A stretch of 64,000 nt of DNA from VBAU01 sp036005185 (lineage in GTDB: Bacteria; Bacteroidota; Bacteroidia; Chitinophagales; Chitinophagaceae). The stretch spans positions 113,822 through 177,821 of the forward strand of contig DASYQS010000006.1 in NCBI GenBank assembly GCA_036005185.1. The letters are read 5' to 3'. This document shows, in pieces, positions 17,596 to 27,085 of the stretch. The stretch's first letter is position 1, and the number at the start of each line of letters is the position of its first letter. The notes below the pieces were generated by a model, which ran no database searches, was not told the origin of the DNA, and was given only the letters and a program-made list of their open reading frames with translations. Position numbers and translations under genes: made by a program.

Positions 17596-17667
17596 ATTAT
17601 GATTGAAATTACAATTTATTAGCATTAACACTTGTTAGTTTTTAAAATTATTTATTTCAATCATAAT
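17596..17667. repeat. 14-bp inverted repeat upstream of amt
   Basis: ATTATGATTGAAAT at 17596-17609 and its exact reverse complement at 17654-17667, separated by 44 AT-rich bases, 43 bases upstream of the second amt start codon. In DNA the arms could be operator half-sites; in RNA they would form a leader hairpin. The arms are not themselves palindromes. Confidence 0.6.
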
Positions 17668-17770
17668 AAAATGTGGATAAACTCAAAGCATTAGTCATAT
17701 TATTTAAAAAAATAATTTTAAATAATGCCTTTTGTTAGAAATGTTAGAAGCTAACCTCTTCAGATAATAA

Positions 17771-19231
17771 TTAGTGTTTGACTAAGAATGCATTTACGGA
17801 GTTAGCGCATTCTCTTCCTTCATTAATAGCCCATACAACCAAGCTTTGGCCGCGACGCATATCGCCTGCCGTGAAGATCTTTGAAATATTTGTTTGATAG
17901 GATTTATCTGTTGCTTTTACATTGCCGCGTTCATCAAATTCAATATCTAATTCATCAAGCATGCCTTCATGCTGAGGATGTACAAACCCCATAGCTAATA
18001 GTGCTAGTTCACACGGAATTTCTCTTTCGCTACCAGGTTTCTCAACAAATTGTGCTGGCTTGCCTTCTTCAGTAATTTTCCATTCAAGGTCAACTACTTT
18101 TAGTGCTTTTAAATTTCCATTTCCATCACCAATAAATTCTTTAGTTGCAATTGCCCATTCTCTGTCCACACCTTCTTCGTGTGAAGAAGAAGTTTTTAAA
18201 ACCATTGGGTAAGTAGGCCATGGCATAAACTGTGTTCTGGCTTTAGGTGGTTTAGGCAATAATTCAAACTGTGTTACTGATTTTGCACCTTGTCTGTTTG
18301 AAGTGCCCACACAATCGCTTCCTGTATCACCGCCGCCGATGACTACAACATTTTTTCCATTAGCTAGAATATCTTCATGAAAAATATTACTTTCAATAGT
18401 TGCATTTGCAAACGGATCCTTGGACGCTATACGTTTATTTTGCTGTTTTAAAAATTGCATAGCAAAATAAACTCCTTTTAACTCATGGCCTGGAATATTC
18501 AAATCCCGTGGAGCAGTAGAACCTCCCGCTAATACAATTGCATGAAATTCCCTAAGCAAATCGTTAACACTAATGTTTACGCCTACATTAGAATTGCATT
18601 TGAAGACAATTCCTTCTTCTTCCATTAATTTCAATCTTCTCTCAACGACCCATTTTTCCAATTTGAAGTCGGGAATACCATATCTCAGCAAACCTCCCGG
18701 AGCATCATCTCTTTCAAAAACAGTTACATTATGACCGGCATAATTCAATTGCGCTGCAACGGCCAAACCTGCCGGACCTGAGCCAACTACAGCTACCTTC
18801 TTGTCCGTTCTTACAATTGGCCGGCGCGACTTTACAAAACCCTTTTCAAATGCAATTTCAATAATGTGCTTCTCTATTTCTTCAATGGCAACAGCGGGTT
18901 GGTTAATTGCCAGTACACAGGCTGATTCGCACGGCGCCGGGCAAATTCTACCAGTAAATTCGGGAAAATTATTTGTCGAGTTTAAAATTTCATAAGCTTC
19001 TTTCCAATCTTTTCGGTAAACAGCGTCATTAAATTCAGGAATAATATTTCCCAATGGGCATCCATGATGACAAAAGGGAACACCACAATTCATACAGCGA
19101 GCGGCCTGCTGATTAAGCTTTTCCTCGGAATATGGTTCAACAAATTCATTAAAATGCTTAATCCTTTCCTCAACTGATTTTTTGGAAGGAAGTTCTCTGG
19201 TAAATTCTAAAAAGCCTGTTGTTTTGCCCAT
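17771..19231 (-). CDS. gltD: glutamate synthase, small subunit
   Basis: Passes electrons from NAD(P)H to the large subunit for glutamine-dependent glutamate synthesis. The 486-residue length is normal. Two N-terminal Cys clusters for Fe-S centres are visible: C-M-N-C-G-V-P-F-C-H-H-G-C-P near 46-59 and C-P-A-P-C-E-S-A-C near 96-104. Two dinucleotide folds follow, V-V-G-S-G-P-A-G-L near 149-157 for FAD and V-I-G-G-G-D-T-G-S-D-C near 297-307 for NAD(P)H. It lies downstream of gltB with 153 bases between. Confidence 0.98.
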   Translation of the reverse strand: MGKTTGFLEFTRELPSKKSVEERIKHFNEFVEPYSEEKLNQQAARCMNCGVPFCHHGCPLGNIIPEFNDAVYRKDWKEAYEILNSTNNFPEFTGRICPAPCESACVLAINQPAVAIEEIEKHIIEIAFEKGFVKSRRPIVRTDKKVAVVGSGPAGLAVAAQLNYAGHNVTVFERDDAPGGLLRYGIPDFKLEKWVVERRLKLMEEEGIVFKCNSNVGVNISVNDLLREFHAIVLAGGSTAPRDLNIPGHELKGVYFAMQFLKQQNKRIASKDPFANATIESNIFHEDILANGKNVVVIGGGDTGSDCVGTSNRQGAKSVTQFELLPKPPKARTQFMPWPTYPMVLKTSSSHEEGVDREWAIATKEFIGDGNGNLKALKVVDLEWKITEEGKPAQFVEKPGSEREIPCELALLAMGFVHPQHEGMLDELDIEFDERGNVKATDKSYQTNISKIFTAGDMRRGQSLVVWAINEGRECANSVNAFLVKH

Positions 19232-19320
19232 TTTGAAAATCTATCTTTTTGTTTTTTGTTTCTAATCTTAGTCGTTTGATATTTTTATGATCCCAACATT
19301 TCTTTTCTATTCAGCATCCG

Positions 19321-19344
19321 TTGCCTGCCTACCGGTAGGCAGGC
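19321..19344. repeat. palindromic repeat, copy 1
   Basis: A near-perfect 24-base palindrome centred on CCGG, with arms GCCTGCCTA and TAGGCAGGC, in the spacer between gltB and gltD. Copies of the same family are at 32531-32550 and 41053-41075. Confidence 0.8.
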
Positions 19345-19384
19345 GTCGTACTCTTCAACTTTCTGTCCATTATTGAGCAGAAAT

Positions 19385-22300
19385 TTATTTATTGATCTCA
19401 ACACCCACTCTCTTTTTCGAAAGAGCTTTTTTATAATCCTTGGGAAATACTTTGATAAAATTCTTTAACTGGTTTTCGAAATCATCTAAAATAAATTTTG
19501 CTACCGTACTTTCAGTATTGCTATAATGCTTCGAAATCATTTGCTGTAGAATTTGAACATCTTCTTCATCTAACGGATCAAGATCAATCATTTCCTGATT
19601 ACAGTTCTCGGCAAATTTTCCTTTTACATCATATACATAAGCAATGCCACCGCTCATGCCTGCAGCAAAATTTCTACCCGTATCGCCAAGCACTACTACC
19701 TTTCCACCAGTCATATATTCACAGCCGTGATCGCCGACACTTTCCACCACAGCATTAACACCCGAGTTTCTCACACAAAAACGTTCACCCGCTTTTCCGC
19801 GGATGTAAACCTCACCCGAAGTTGCTCCATAAAAAGCAACATTCCCGATAATGATATTTTCTTCTGGCTTATAACTCGCTTGCTTTGGCGGATAAATGAT
19901 GAGCTTTGCACCACTCAATCCCTTTCCAAAATAATCATTAGCGTCGCCTTCTAATTCCAAAGTAATGCCCTTTGTAGTGAACGCTGCAAAGCTTTGACCT
20001 GCAGTGCCAGTAAATTTGAAATGAATAGTATCTTCTGGCAAACCATCGCCTCTATATTTCTTTGTTACTTCATGGGATAGTATTGTTCCAACAGTTCTGT
20101 CGGTGTTTTTAATAAGAAACTCTTGATACACTAATTCTTTATTCTCTAAAGCTGGCTGGGCCACTTCGATTAATTTCCAATCAAGCACTTCATCCAAACC
20201 ATGATCTTGTGCGTCTGAACAATACAATCCTGTATATAATGAAGCCGGCTCTTTGTAAAGAATCGGTGAAAGATCAAGCTTTTTATATTTCCAATGATGA
20301 ATAGCTTCCCTTGGTTGCAAACTTTCTACATGACCGATCATTTCATTCACCGTTTTAAAGCCGAGCTCTGCCATGATCTCACGCAACTCCTGAACGATAA
20401 ATTTGAAAAAGTTCACTACATGATCAGCATTACCGCTAAATCTTTTTCTGAGCTCAGGATCTTGAGTGGCCACACCAACAGGGCAAGTATTTAAATGACA
20501 TTTGCGCATGAGAATACATCCTTCCACTACTAGTGCAGCCGTTGCAATTCCCCATTCCTCAGCACCAAGTAGTGCAGCGATTGCAATATCTCTTCCTGTT
20601 TTCATTTGTCCATCTGCCTGTACCACTACCCTGCTGCGTAATTTATTTTTTACAAGGGTTTGATGAGTCTCAGCCAAACCTAATTCCCATGGTAATCCTG
20701 CATGGCGAATTGAGCTAATAGGCGATGCACCGGTCCCACCATCATGTCCGGAAATTAAGATCACATCGGCTTTTGCTTTGGCAACGCCCGCTGCAATAGT
20801 TCCTACACCTGCCTTGCTCACCAGCTTTACATTGATTCTTGCATTTCGATTCCCATTTTTCAGATCATAAATCAACTGTGCAAGATCTTCGATGGAATAA
20901 ATATCGTGATGAGGCGGTGGTGAAATTAATCCAACGCCCGGCGTGGAATGTCTGGTCTTCCCTATCCATTCATCTACCTTATGTCCTGGCAATTGTCCGC
21001 CTTCACCTGGTTTGGCGCCTTGCGCCATTTTAATTTGCAATTCATCTGCCTCAGTAAGATATAAACTGGTTACACCAAATCTTGCACTGGCAATTTGTTT
21101 GATTGCACTGCGCATAGAATCGCCATTGGGCAACGGATCGTATCTTCTTTCATCTTCACCTCCCTCCCCTGTATTGCTTTTACCACCAAGCCGGTTCATG
21201 GCAATGGCTAAAGTAGTATGAGCTTCCCATGAAATAGAGCCAAAGCTCATAGCACCAGTAGCAAATCGTTTGTAAATATTTTCTGCCGGTTCTACTTCAT
21301 CAATTGAAATGGAAGGGCGATTCTTTTTGAAATCAAGCAAGCTGCGAAGGGTGCAAGCCTTTTCACTTTGCTCATTTACCAGCTTTGAATATTTTTTGAA
21401 CGTATTGTAATCATTCATCCGTGTTGAGTATTGGAGCAGATGAATTGTCTGTGGATTAAATAAATGAAACTCACCTTGTTTTTTCCATTGATAAATACCG
21501 CCGACCGGTAAGCGATCCGCACCAACTTCCTTTTTACTGAAAGCCACAAAATGTTTGGCTAAAATTTCTTTAGCGATTTCATCAAGGCCCATGCCTTGTA
21601 TTCGTGAAGTAGCACCAGTGAAGTATTTATCAACTACCTCATTGTTTAACCCGATGATCTCAAAAATTTGTGCACCTTGGTAAGATTGTAGCGTAGAAAT
21701 TCCCATCTTGGAAAAAACCTTCAACAATCCTTCGTTGACAGCCTTGATGTAATTTTTCTTTAGTTCTTCATCACTTAAATCTGTTTGAAATCGTCCGCTT
21801 TCTTTCATGTCACGAATAGATGAAAGAGCGAGGTATGGATTGATAGCAGTAGCTCCAAAGCCAATCAGGCAAGCAAAATGATGTACTTCCCAAACATCAC
21901 CGGCTTCTACAACAATACCTACTTTTCCACGCAAGCCTTTGCGAATAAGATGGTGATGTACTGCTGCTGTTGCCAATAATGAAGGAATAGTAGCGTGATC
22001 AGAATCAATCGCCCTGTCTTGTAAGATCAAAACCTCAAAACCATCTTCTACGGCATCAGTGGCGTAACGGCACAAGCGATCAAGCCCAGCTTTCAGTGAA
22101 CCAGTTTTTCCATCTGCACGGAAATAACATTGCAATGTTTTTGCCTGGAATATTCCGGTATCAATACTTCTTATTTTTTCTAACTCATAATTGGTTAAAA
22201 CAGGATGCTTTAAAGCCACTGTGTGACAGGTCAGTTCATCTTCCTCAAGCATATTGCCGATGTTGCCTACAAAAGTTGCAAGGCTCATTACCAATTTCTC

Positions 22301-23902
22301 CCGTATTGGGTCGATCGGAGGATTAGTAACTTGTGCAAATAATTGTTTAAAATAAGAAGATAAATGTTGCGGCTGATCACTCAATACGGCCAGTGGTGTA
22401 TCACTGCCCATTGAACCAACAGGTTCTTTACCATCAAGAGCCATAGGTGCAACGATCATTTCAAGATCTTCTTTCGAATAACCGAATGCTTTTTGGTATT
22501 TAAAAACCTGATCGTGTTCAAGATGAGTGAACATAACCCTTGGTTCAGGCAATTCGTCAAGACGGATCTTGTATTTGTTAAGCCATTCACCATATGGTTT
22601 TTGAGAACAGATTTTTTGTTTTAGTTCATCATCACTAATAATGCGGCCCTGCTCAAGATCCACTACAAACATTTTTCCAGGTTGTAACCTTCCTTTTTCT
22701 TTTATCATGGAGGGGTCAACAGGAAGAACACCAGTTTCAGATGCCATGATCACACGATCATCTGTTGTTACGCAATACCTTGAGGGACGAAGACCATTTC
22801 TGTCTAGCGTAGCACCAATAACTTTTCCGTCCGTAAAGGAAATGGAAGCCGGTCCATCCCATGGCTCCATCATCGATGCATGGAATTCGTAAAAAGCTTT
22901 TTTTACTGGATCCATGTTTTCATTACCATCCCAGGCCTCGGGAATCAGCATCATTAATACATGAGGCAGCGAACGGCCAGTAAGTAATAGCAATTCTATC
23001 ATGTTGTCAAGACAAGCCGAATCACTCTGATCAGCAGTAACAATCGGAAGCAGCATCTCCATTTCCTGCTTGGTAAAATAAGGAGAGGTGAACCCCTGCT
23101 CGCTTGTTTTCAACCAATTCAGATTTCCCTGAAGTGTATTGATTTCACCATTGTGCGCAATAAAACGGAATGGTTGTGCAAGTTTCCACGATGGGAATGT
23201 ATTAGTGGCAAATCTTGAATGGATAAGCCCAAATGCACTAACAACTCTTTTATTGCTGAGATCGGGATAATAGTGTCGCAATTGTAAACTGGTAAGCTGC
23301 CCTTTATAAACAATCGTTTTATAAGAAAGTGATGCGATATAAAAACCAATCGCGTCTTGTCTTACAGTATTTCGGATCGTATGTGTTGCATAATTGCGAA
23401 GTACAAATAATTTTCTTTCAAAATCATCAGGATTTGAGATATGGTCAGGACAAGCAATAAAAACATGCTCAATTTCTGGCTCAACCGACAAGGCGGTGGT
23501 GCCAATACCTTCGGCGTTTACCGGCACTCTTCGGTATCCAAGAATTTCCAATCTTAATTTTTCCGCTGCACGATTAAATATATCGCGGCACTCCTCACGC
23601 AGCCTTATCTCACGAGGAAAAAAGATAGTACCTACACCATATTTGCCATATGAAGGCAAATGAAATCCGAGCCGGATGGATTCATCAAAGAAAAACTCAT
23701 GTGGTATTTGTATCAAAATACCGGCGCCATCACCTGTATTGGCTTCACAACCACAGGCGCCACGATGCTCCATATTTTCAAGAATGGTAAGAGCATCAGC
23801 CACATGTTGATGAGATTTGTGGCCTTTAATATTGGCAACAAAACCGATACCACAGGAATCATGCTCGAACGAAGGATGATATAAACCGCAATTGCTTGCC
23901 AT
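19385..23902 (-). CDS. gltB: glutamate synthase, large subunit
   Basis: Converts glutamine and 2-oxoglutarate to two glutamates. The 1505-residue length is normal. The N-terminal glutaminase domain starts with a nucleophile Cys17 in D-S-C-G-I-G-F, implying removal of a 16-residue propeptide. The FMN/synthase domain carries G-E-G-G-E-D and K-P-G-E-G-G-Q-L-P-G-H-K, and the [3Fe-4S] ligands appear in M-R-K-C-H-L-N-T-C-P-V-G-V. A C-terminal GXGXG beta-helix domain closes the protein. Together with gltD and the two amt genes it forms a nitrogen-assimilation block. Confidence 0.98.
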   Translation of the reverse strand: MASNCGLYHPSFEHDSCGIGFVANIKGHKSHQHVADALTILENMEHRGACGCEANTGDGAGILIQIPHEFFFDESIRLGFHLPSYGKYGVGTIFFPREIRLREECRDIFNRAAEKLRLEILGYRRVPVNAEGIGTTALSVEPEIEHVFIACPDHISNPDDFERKLFVLRNYATHTIRNTVRQDAIGFYIASLSYKTIVYKGQLTSLQLRHYYPDLSNKRVVSAFGLIHSRFATNTFPSWKLAQPFRFIAHNGEINTLQGNLNWLKTSEQGFTSPYFTKQEMEMLLPIVTADQSDSACLDNMIELLLLTGRSLPHVLMMLIPEAWDGNENMDPVKKAFYEFHASMMEPWDGPASISFTDGKVIGATLDRNGLRPSRYCVTTDDRVIMASETGVLPVDPSMIKEKGRLQPGKMFVVDLEQGRIISDDELKQKICSQKPYGEWLNKYKIRLDELPEPRVMFTHLEHDQVFKYQKAFGYSKEDLEMIVAPMALDGKEPVGSMGSDTPLAVLSDQPQHLSSYFKQLFAQVTNPPIDPIREKLVMSLATFVGNIGNMLEEDELTCHTVALKHPVLTNYELEKIRSIDTGIFQAKTLQCYFRADGKTGSLKAGLDRLCRYATDAVEDGFEVLILQDRAIDSDHATIPSLLATAAVHHHLIRKGLRGKVGIVVEAGDVWEVHHFACLIGFGATAINPYLALSSIRDMKESGRFQTDLSDEELKKNYIKAVNEGLLKVFSKMGISTLQSYQGAQIFEIIGLNNEVVDKYFTGATSRIQGMGLDEIAKEILAKHFVAFSKKEVGADRLPVGGIYQWKKQGEFHLFNPQTIHLLQYSTRMNDYNTFKKYSKLVNEQSEKACTLRSLLDFKKNRPSISIDEVEPAENIYKRFATGAMSFGSISWEAHTTLAIAMNRLGGKSNTGEGGEDERRYDPLPNGDSMRSAIKQIASARFGVTSLYLTEADELQIKMAQGAKPGEGGQLPGHKVDEWIGKTRHSTPGVGLISPPPHHDIYSIEDLAQLIYDLKNGNRNARINVKLVSKAGVGTIAAGVAKAKADVILISGHDGGTGASPISSIRHAGLPWELGLAETHQTLVKNKLRSRVVVQADGQMKTGRDIAIAALLGAEEWGIATAALVVEGCILMRKCHLNTCPVGVATQDPELRKRFSGNADHVVNFFKFIVQELREIMAELGFKTVNEMIGHVESLQPREAIHHWKYKKLDLSPILYKEPASLYTGLYCSDAQDHGLDEVLDWKLIEVAQPALENKELVYQEFLIKNTDRTVGTILSHEVTKKYRGDGLPEDTIHFKFTGTAGQSFAAFTTKGITLELEGDANDYFGKGLSGAKLIIYPPKQASYKPEENIIIGNVAFYGATSGEVYIRGKAGERFCVRNSGVNAVVESVGDHGCEYMTGGKVVVLGDTGRNFAAGMSGGIAYVYDVKGKFAENCNQEMIDLDPLDEEDVQILQQMISKHYSNTESTVAKFILDDFENQLKNFIKVFPKDYKKALSKKRVGVEINK

Positions 23903-24065
23903 GCAAGATGTACTTTTAAAATGAATATATAATTGAACCAGAATTACTTCCGGTTATATAGCAAGCAACACTTCGGAAAATACTAAACGTTTTTTACAGG
24001 ATAGGAAATTTTATTAATAGTTATCCACAAAAGTCGCTTCCAGCGGAATCTTTGGAGGATAGGCG

Positions 24066-25349
24066 TTATATCAGATACCCAAACATTTTATCGTCTTTAT
24101 TGATCTCAGAAAAATCTATATGATGACTCCTCATTTTTTCCATTAGCTGCTTATAGTCTTTTTTATATTTTAATTCAATACCAATCAAAGCAGGTCCACT
24201 TTCCTTATTTGTTTTTTGCATATACTCAAACCGCGTAATGTCATCGTTTGGTCCCAATACATGGTTTACAAATTCTTTCAATGCCCCAGGTCTCTGCGCA
24301 AAATTCACCAAGAAATAATGCTTCAATCCTTCATATTGCAAACTACGTTCCTTTATTTCGGGCATGCGGTCAATATCATTATTGCTGCCGCTTAAAATAC
24401 AAACAACATTTTGCCCCTTTATCTCCTCAATATAATCATCTAATGCCGCAATTGAAAGGGCCCCAGCCGGTTCTACAACAATTGCATCCTCATTATACAG
24501 TTTTAAAATAGTGGAGCACACTCTTCCTTCAGGAACAAGGCTTATATCATCCAATACCTCTTTGCAAATTGAAAAAGTGATGTCGCCGACTCTTTTCACT
24601 GATGCTCCATCCACAAACCTGTCAATATTTTCCAAAGTAACCGGATGACCAGCCTTCATTGCTTCATGCATCGATGGAGCCCCTTCCGGTTCAAGACCTA
24701 TAATTTTTGTCTTAGGTGAATAGGTTTTAAAATAAGAGCCGACTCCGGAACTTAATCCGCCGCCGCCAATAGGAACAAATAAATAATCAATATCAGTTTT
24801 ATCCTCCAAAATTTCCAGGGCCACTGTTCCTTGTCCTTCAATAATGCGATAATCATCGAATGGAGGTATAAAGGTCATGTCATTTTTCTCGGTAAATTTT
24901 TTTGCAAACAACGCACAATCATCAAACGTATCACCTACCAATCTTACCTCTACGTATTCTTCACCAAACATTTTTGTTTGATTTACTTTTTGCTTTGGAG
25001 TAATGATAGGCATGAACACAACGCCCTTTGCATTCAGCTTTTTACAACTGTAAGCAAATCCTTGGGCATGATTGCCGGCGCTTGCACAAACAACACCTTT
25101 TTGCAATTGCTCGCGGGAAAGGCCGCTCATCATATTGTAAGCGCCGCGCAACTTGTAGGAACGCACTACTTGCAGATCCTCTCTTTTCAAAAAAATATTA
25201 CAGCCATATTTGCGAGAAAGGTTATGATTAAATTGAAGCGGTGTTCTATTCACAATTTCTTTCAGCCGCAAAGCTGCTTCCTGAAAATTAAATGATAAGT
25301 CATTCTTTTCAGAAACTAAAGATTCACTATTTACTAGTTTTTCTTCCAT
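24066..25349 (-). CDS. ilvA: threonine ammonia-lyase (threonine dehydratase)
   Basis: Makes 2-oxobutanoate from threonine, the entry to isoleucine. A 427-residue PLP enzyme of fold II: Lys66 in R-S-Y-K-L-R-G-A is the PLP Schiff-base residue, A-G-N-H-A-Q-G and P-I-G-G-G-G-L-S-S-G form the cofactor phosphate sites, and a C-terminal ACT-like regulatory domain (about 335-427) is of the short single-domain kind. It is the last gene of the branched-chain block, starting 14 bases after ilvC. Confidence 0.96.
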   Translation of the reverse strand: MEEKLVNSESLVSEKNDLSFNFQEAALRLKEIVNRTPLQFNHNLSRKYGCNIFLKREDLQVVRSYKLRGAYNMMSGLSREQLQKGVVCASAGNHAQGFAYSCKKLNAKGVVFMPIITPKQKVNQTKMFGEEYVEVRLVGDTFDDCALFAKKFTEKNDMTFIPPFDDYRIIEGQGTVALEILEDKTDIDYLFVPIGGGGLSSGVGSYFKTYSPKTKIIGLEPEGAPSMHEAMKAGHPVTLENIDRFVDGASVKRVGDITFSICKEVLDDISLVPEGRVCSTILKLYNEDAIVVEPAGALSIAALDDYIEEIKGQNVVCILSGSNNDIDRMPEIKERSLQYEGLKHYFLVNFAQRPGALKEFVNHVLGPNDDITRFEYMQKTNKESGPALIGIELKYKKDYKQLMEKMRSHHIDFSEINKDDKMFGYLI

Positions 25350-25363
25350 ATAAAAATTTATTC

Positions 25364-26500
25364 CTATTCAGCAGGTTCATTCTTTAATGCCTGCTTCCTG
25401 AATGTTTCTTTTGTTGATGAACCCGCTAATGTTGTATTAGCAGCTGATGCCTTAGGCTGATTCTCCGGCCTTAAGCTTCTCACTGTTTTTCCTGCTTGCC
25501 ACAATTCACTTTCACGCAATTCCTTTAATTCTGCTTCCAGTTTTTCACGATAATCTGGTTGCGAATTAGATTCTATCGAACGTTGTGATTCTTTCCCTGC
25601 GGCCACACTCTCATAGAGTTCATTAAAAACAGGCAGCGTCACATCCCGAAATCTTTTCCACCAATCCAACGCTCCCCGTTGGGCGGTAGTTGAACAGTTT
25701 GCATACATCCAATCCATTCCATTTTCGGCAACAAGGGGCATTAACGACTGAGTCAATTCCTCAACAGTTTCATTAAAAGCTTCTGAAGGTGTATGTCCTT
25801 TTGAACGAAGCACTTCATATTGAGCAGCAAAAATTCCTTGAATAGCACCCATCAACGTTCCTCTTTCACCAGTAAGGTCAGAATAAACCTCCCTCTTAAA
25901 ATCTGTTTCAAATAAATAACCGCTGCCAATAGCAATACCCAATGCCACTACTCTTTCAAATGCTTTCCCTGTTGCATCTTGAAAAATTGCATACGAGCTG
26001 TTCAAACCGCGACCCTGTAAAAACATTCGACGCAATGATGTTCCTGAACCTTTTGGTGCTACTAAAAAAACATCTACTCCTTTCGGCGGCACTATCCCCG
26101 TTTGATGATTAAATGTGATGCCAAAGCCATGAGAAAAATATAAAGCTTTGCCAGGTGTAAGATATTTTTCAACAGTTGGCCACAGTTTAATTTGCGCGGC
26201 ATCGCTTAGCAAGTAGCAAATAATAGTTCCTTTTTCCAGCGCTTCCTCAATTTCAAACAAGCTTATCCCGGGAATAAACCCATCACGAACCGCTTTGTCC
26301 CAACTCTTTGAATTTTTCCTTTGCCCCACAATCACATTAATGCCGTTTTCGCGCTGGTTCAAGGCCTGCCCTGGCCCCTGCACACCATACCCGATAACAG
26401 CAACTATTTCGTTTTTTAAAACTTCTTGAGCTTTGGCAAGTGGAAACTCTTCACGAGTTACTACGTTTTCCTCCACTCCGCCGAAATTTAATTTTGCCAT
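25364..26500 (-). CDS. ilvC: ketol-acid reductoisomerase
   Basis: Isomerises and reduces acetolactate or acetohydroxybutyrate. The 378-residue protein has the Rossmann motif V-I-G-Y-G-V-Q-G-P-G-Q near 36-46 with R-K-N-S-K-S after strand 2, suggesting NADPH preference. Metal ligands are in D-L-T-G-E-R-G near 218-224. After the knotted C-terminal domain it carries an extra low-complexity tail of about 35 residues (N-Q-P-K-A-S-A-A-N-T-T-L onwards) not needed for the fold. It belongs to the ilv operon between the GAF gene and ilvA. Confidence 0.96.
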   Translation of the reverse strand: MAKLNFGGVEENVVTREEFPLAKAQEVLKNEIVAVIGYGVQGPGQALNQRENGINVIVGQRKNSKSWDKAVRDGFIPGISLFEIEEALEKGTIICYLLSDAAQIKLWPTVEKYLTPGKALYFSHGFGITFNHQTGIVPPKGVDVFLVAPKGSGTSLRRMFLQGRGLNSSYAIFQDATGKAFERVVALGIAIGSGYLFETDFKREVYSDLTGERGTLMGAIQGIFAAQYEVLRSKGHTPSEAFNETVEELTQSLMPLVAENGMDWMYANCSTTAQRGALDWWKRFRDVTLPVFNELYESVAAGKESQRSIESNSQPDYREKLEAELKELRESELWQAGKTVRSLRPENQPKASAANTTLAGSSTKETFRKQALKNEPAE

Positions 26501-26577
26501 TGTAATAGTTTTTAGTTTATAGTTTTTTGTTTGTGGTTACCAGCTTCTGTATTTCTCTTAATCGTCCCTTGCGTCGC

Positions 26578-26600
26578 ATGCCGACGATTGCGGCCGGCAT
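26578..26600. repeat. GC-rich inverted repeat in the GAF-ilvC spacer
   Basis: ATGCCG (26578-26583) and CGGCAT (26595-26600) around an 11-base loop, in a stretch (about 26565-26635) clearly richer in GC than the surrounding spacer. No U-run follows, so it is not a terminator. It may be a dispersed repeat remnant. Confidence 0.4.
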
Positions 26601-26637
26601 CCAGACATTATCGTCAGGACTCTTGTGCTGCGTCATT

Positions 26638-27084
26638 CTATTCATCTTTAATCCAGAGTTCTGAAATCCTCTTTGCACAGCCTTCCAAAAAATCAACGTC
26701 ATCATTGGTAAAAGCATTCTCTGTTTCGCTTTCAACATCTATTGTTCCTACTATCTGTCCGCTTGTATTAAATATTGGCGCCACGATTTCGGATTGGGTA
26801 TTCGTGAATGTCAACAGATAATCTTCGTCCTTATCTATGTCATTTACAATTACCGATTGTTTTTTCATTACGGCTCTCCCATTTAATCCCTTGTCCTTTG
26901 GGAAGGAGTGAATGACCGGTTCTGACCTTCCTGCCCATGCAATATTTGTAATTTCTTTATCGCCCACATCATAAATACCAACCCATGAATATCCTTTTGC
27001 ATTGCGAATTTTTTCTGCCACCTGCCTTAGTTTTTCTTCACGAGTCTGATTTGATTTCAATATTTCAAAAAACGATATTTCCAT
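26638..27084 (-). CDS. GAF-domain protein, fRMsr-like but without catalytic Cys
   Basis: A 148-residue single GAF domain. The pattern Y-S-W-V-G-I-Y-D-V near 31-39, then K-G-L-N-G-R-A-V near 68-75 and S-E-I-V-A-P-I-F near 97-104, matches free methionine-(R)-sulfoxide reductases. In those enzymes the loop corresponding to G-L-N-G carries a catalytic Cys and another Cys lies before S-E-I; here both are replaced and the only Cys sits near the C terminus. It is therefore probably a ligand-binding or regulatory GAF protein. ATG 27084 follows the ilvN stop by one base, so it is coupled to the ilv operon. Ligand unknown. Confidence 0.8.
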   Translation of the reverse strand: MEISFFEILKSNQTREEKLRQVAEKIRNAKGYSWVGIYDVGDKEITNIAWAGRSEPVIHSFPKDKGLNGRAVMKKQSVIVNDIDKDEDYLLTFTNTQSEIVAPIFNTSGQIVGTIDVESETENAFTNDDVDFLEGCAKRISELWIKDE

Positions 27085-27085
27085 A

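Noticed and set aside
23956..23971. ATATAGCAAGCAACAC shared with the leuA leader (opposite strand near 37140-37155)
   Set aside because: A 16-base match in AT-rich leader DNA with opposite orientation relative to the gene; no structure or further copies support a function.
24010..24050. Weak CGCT/AGCG hairpin between ilvA and gltB
   Set aside because: Stem of only four pairs; not convincing as a terminator.
24831..25295. 154-codon open frame on the plus strand opposite ilvA
   Set aside because: Antisense to conserved coding sequence; Cys/His-rich translation without family pattern.
26517..26738. 73-codon minus-strand frame between the GAF gene and ilvC
   Set aside because: Half of it is an out-of-frame copy of the GAF coding region and the remainder lies in the GC-rich repeat-like patch.
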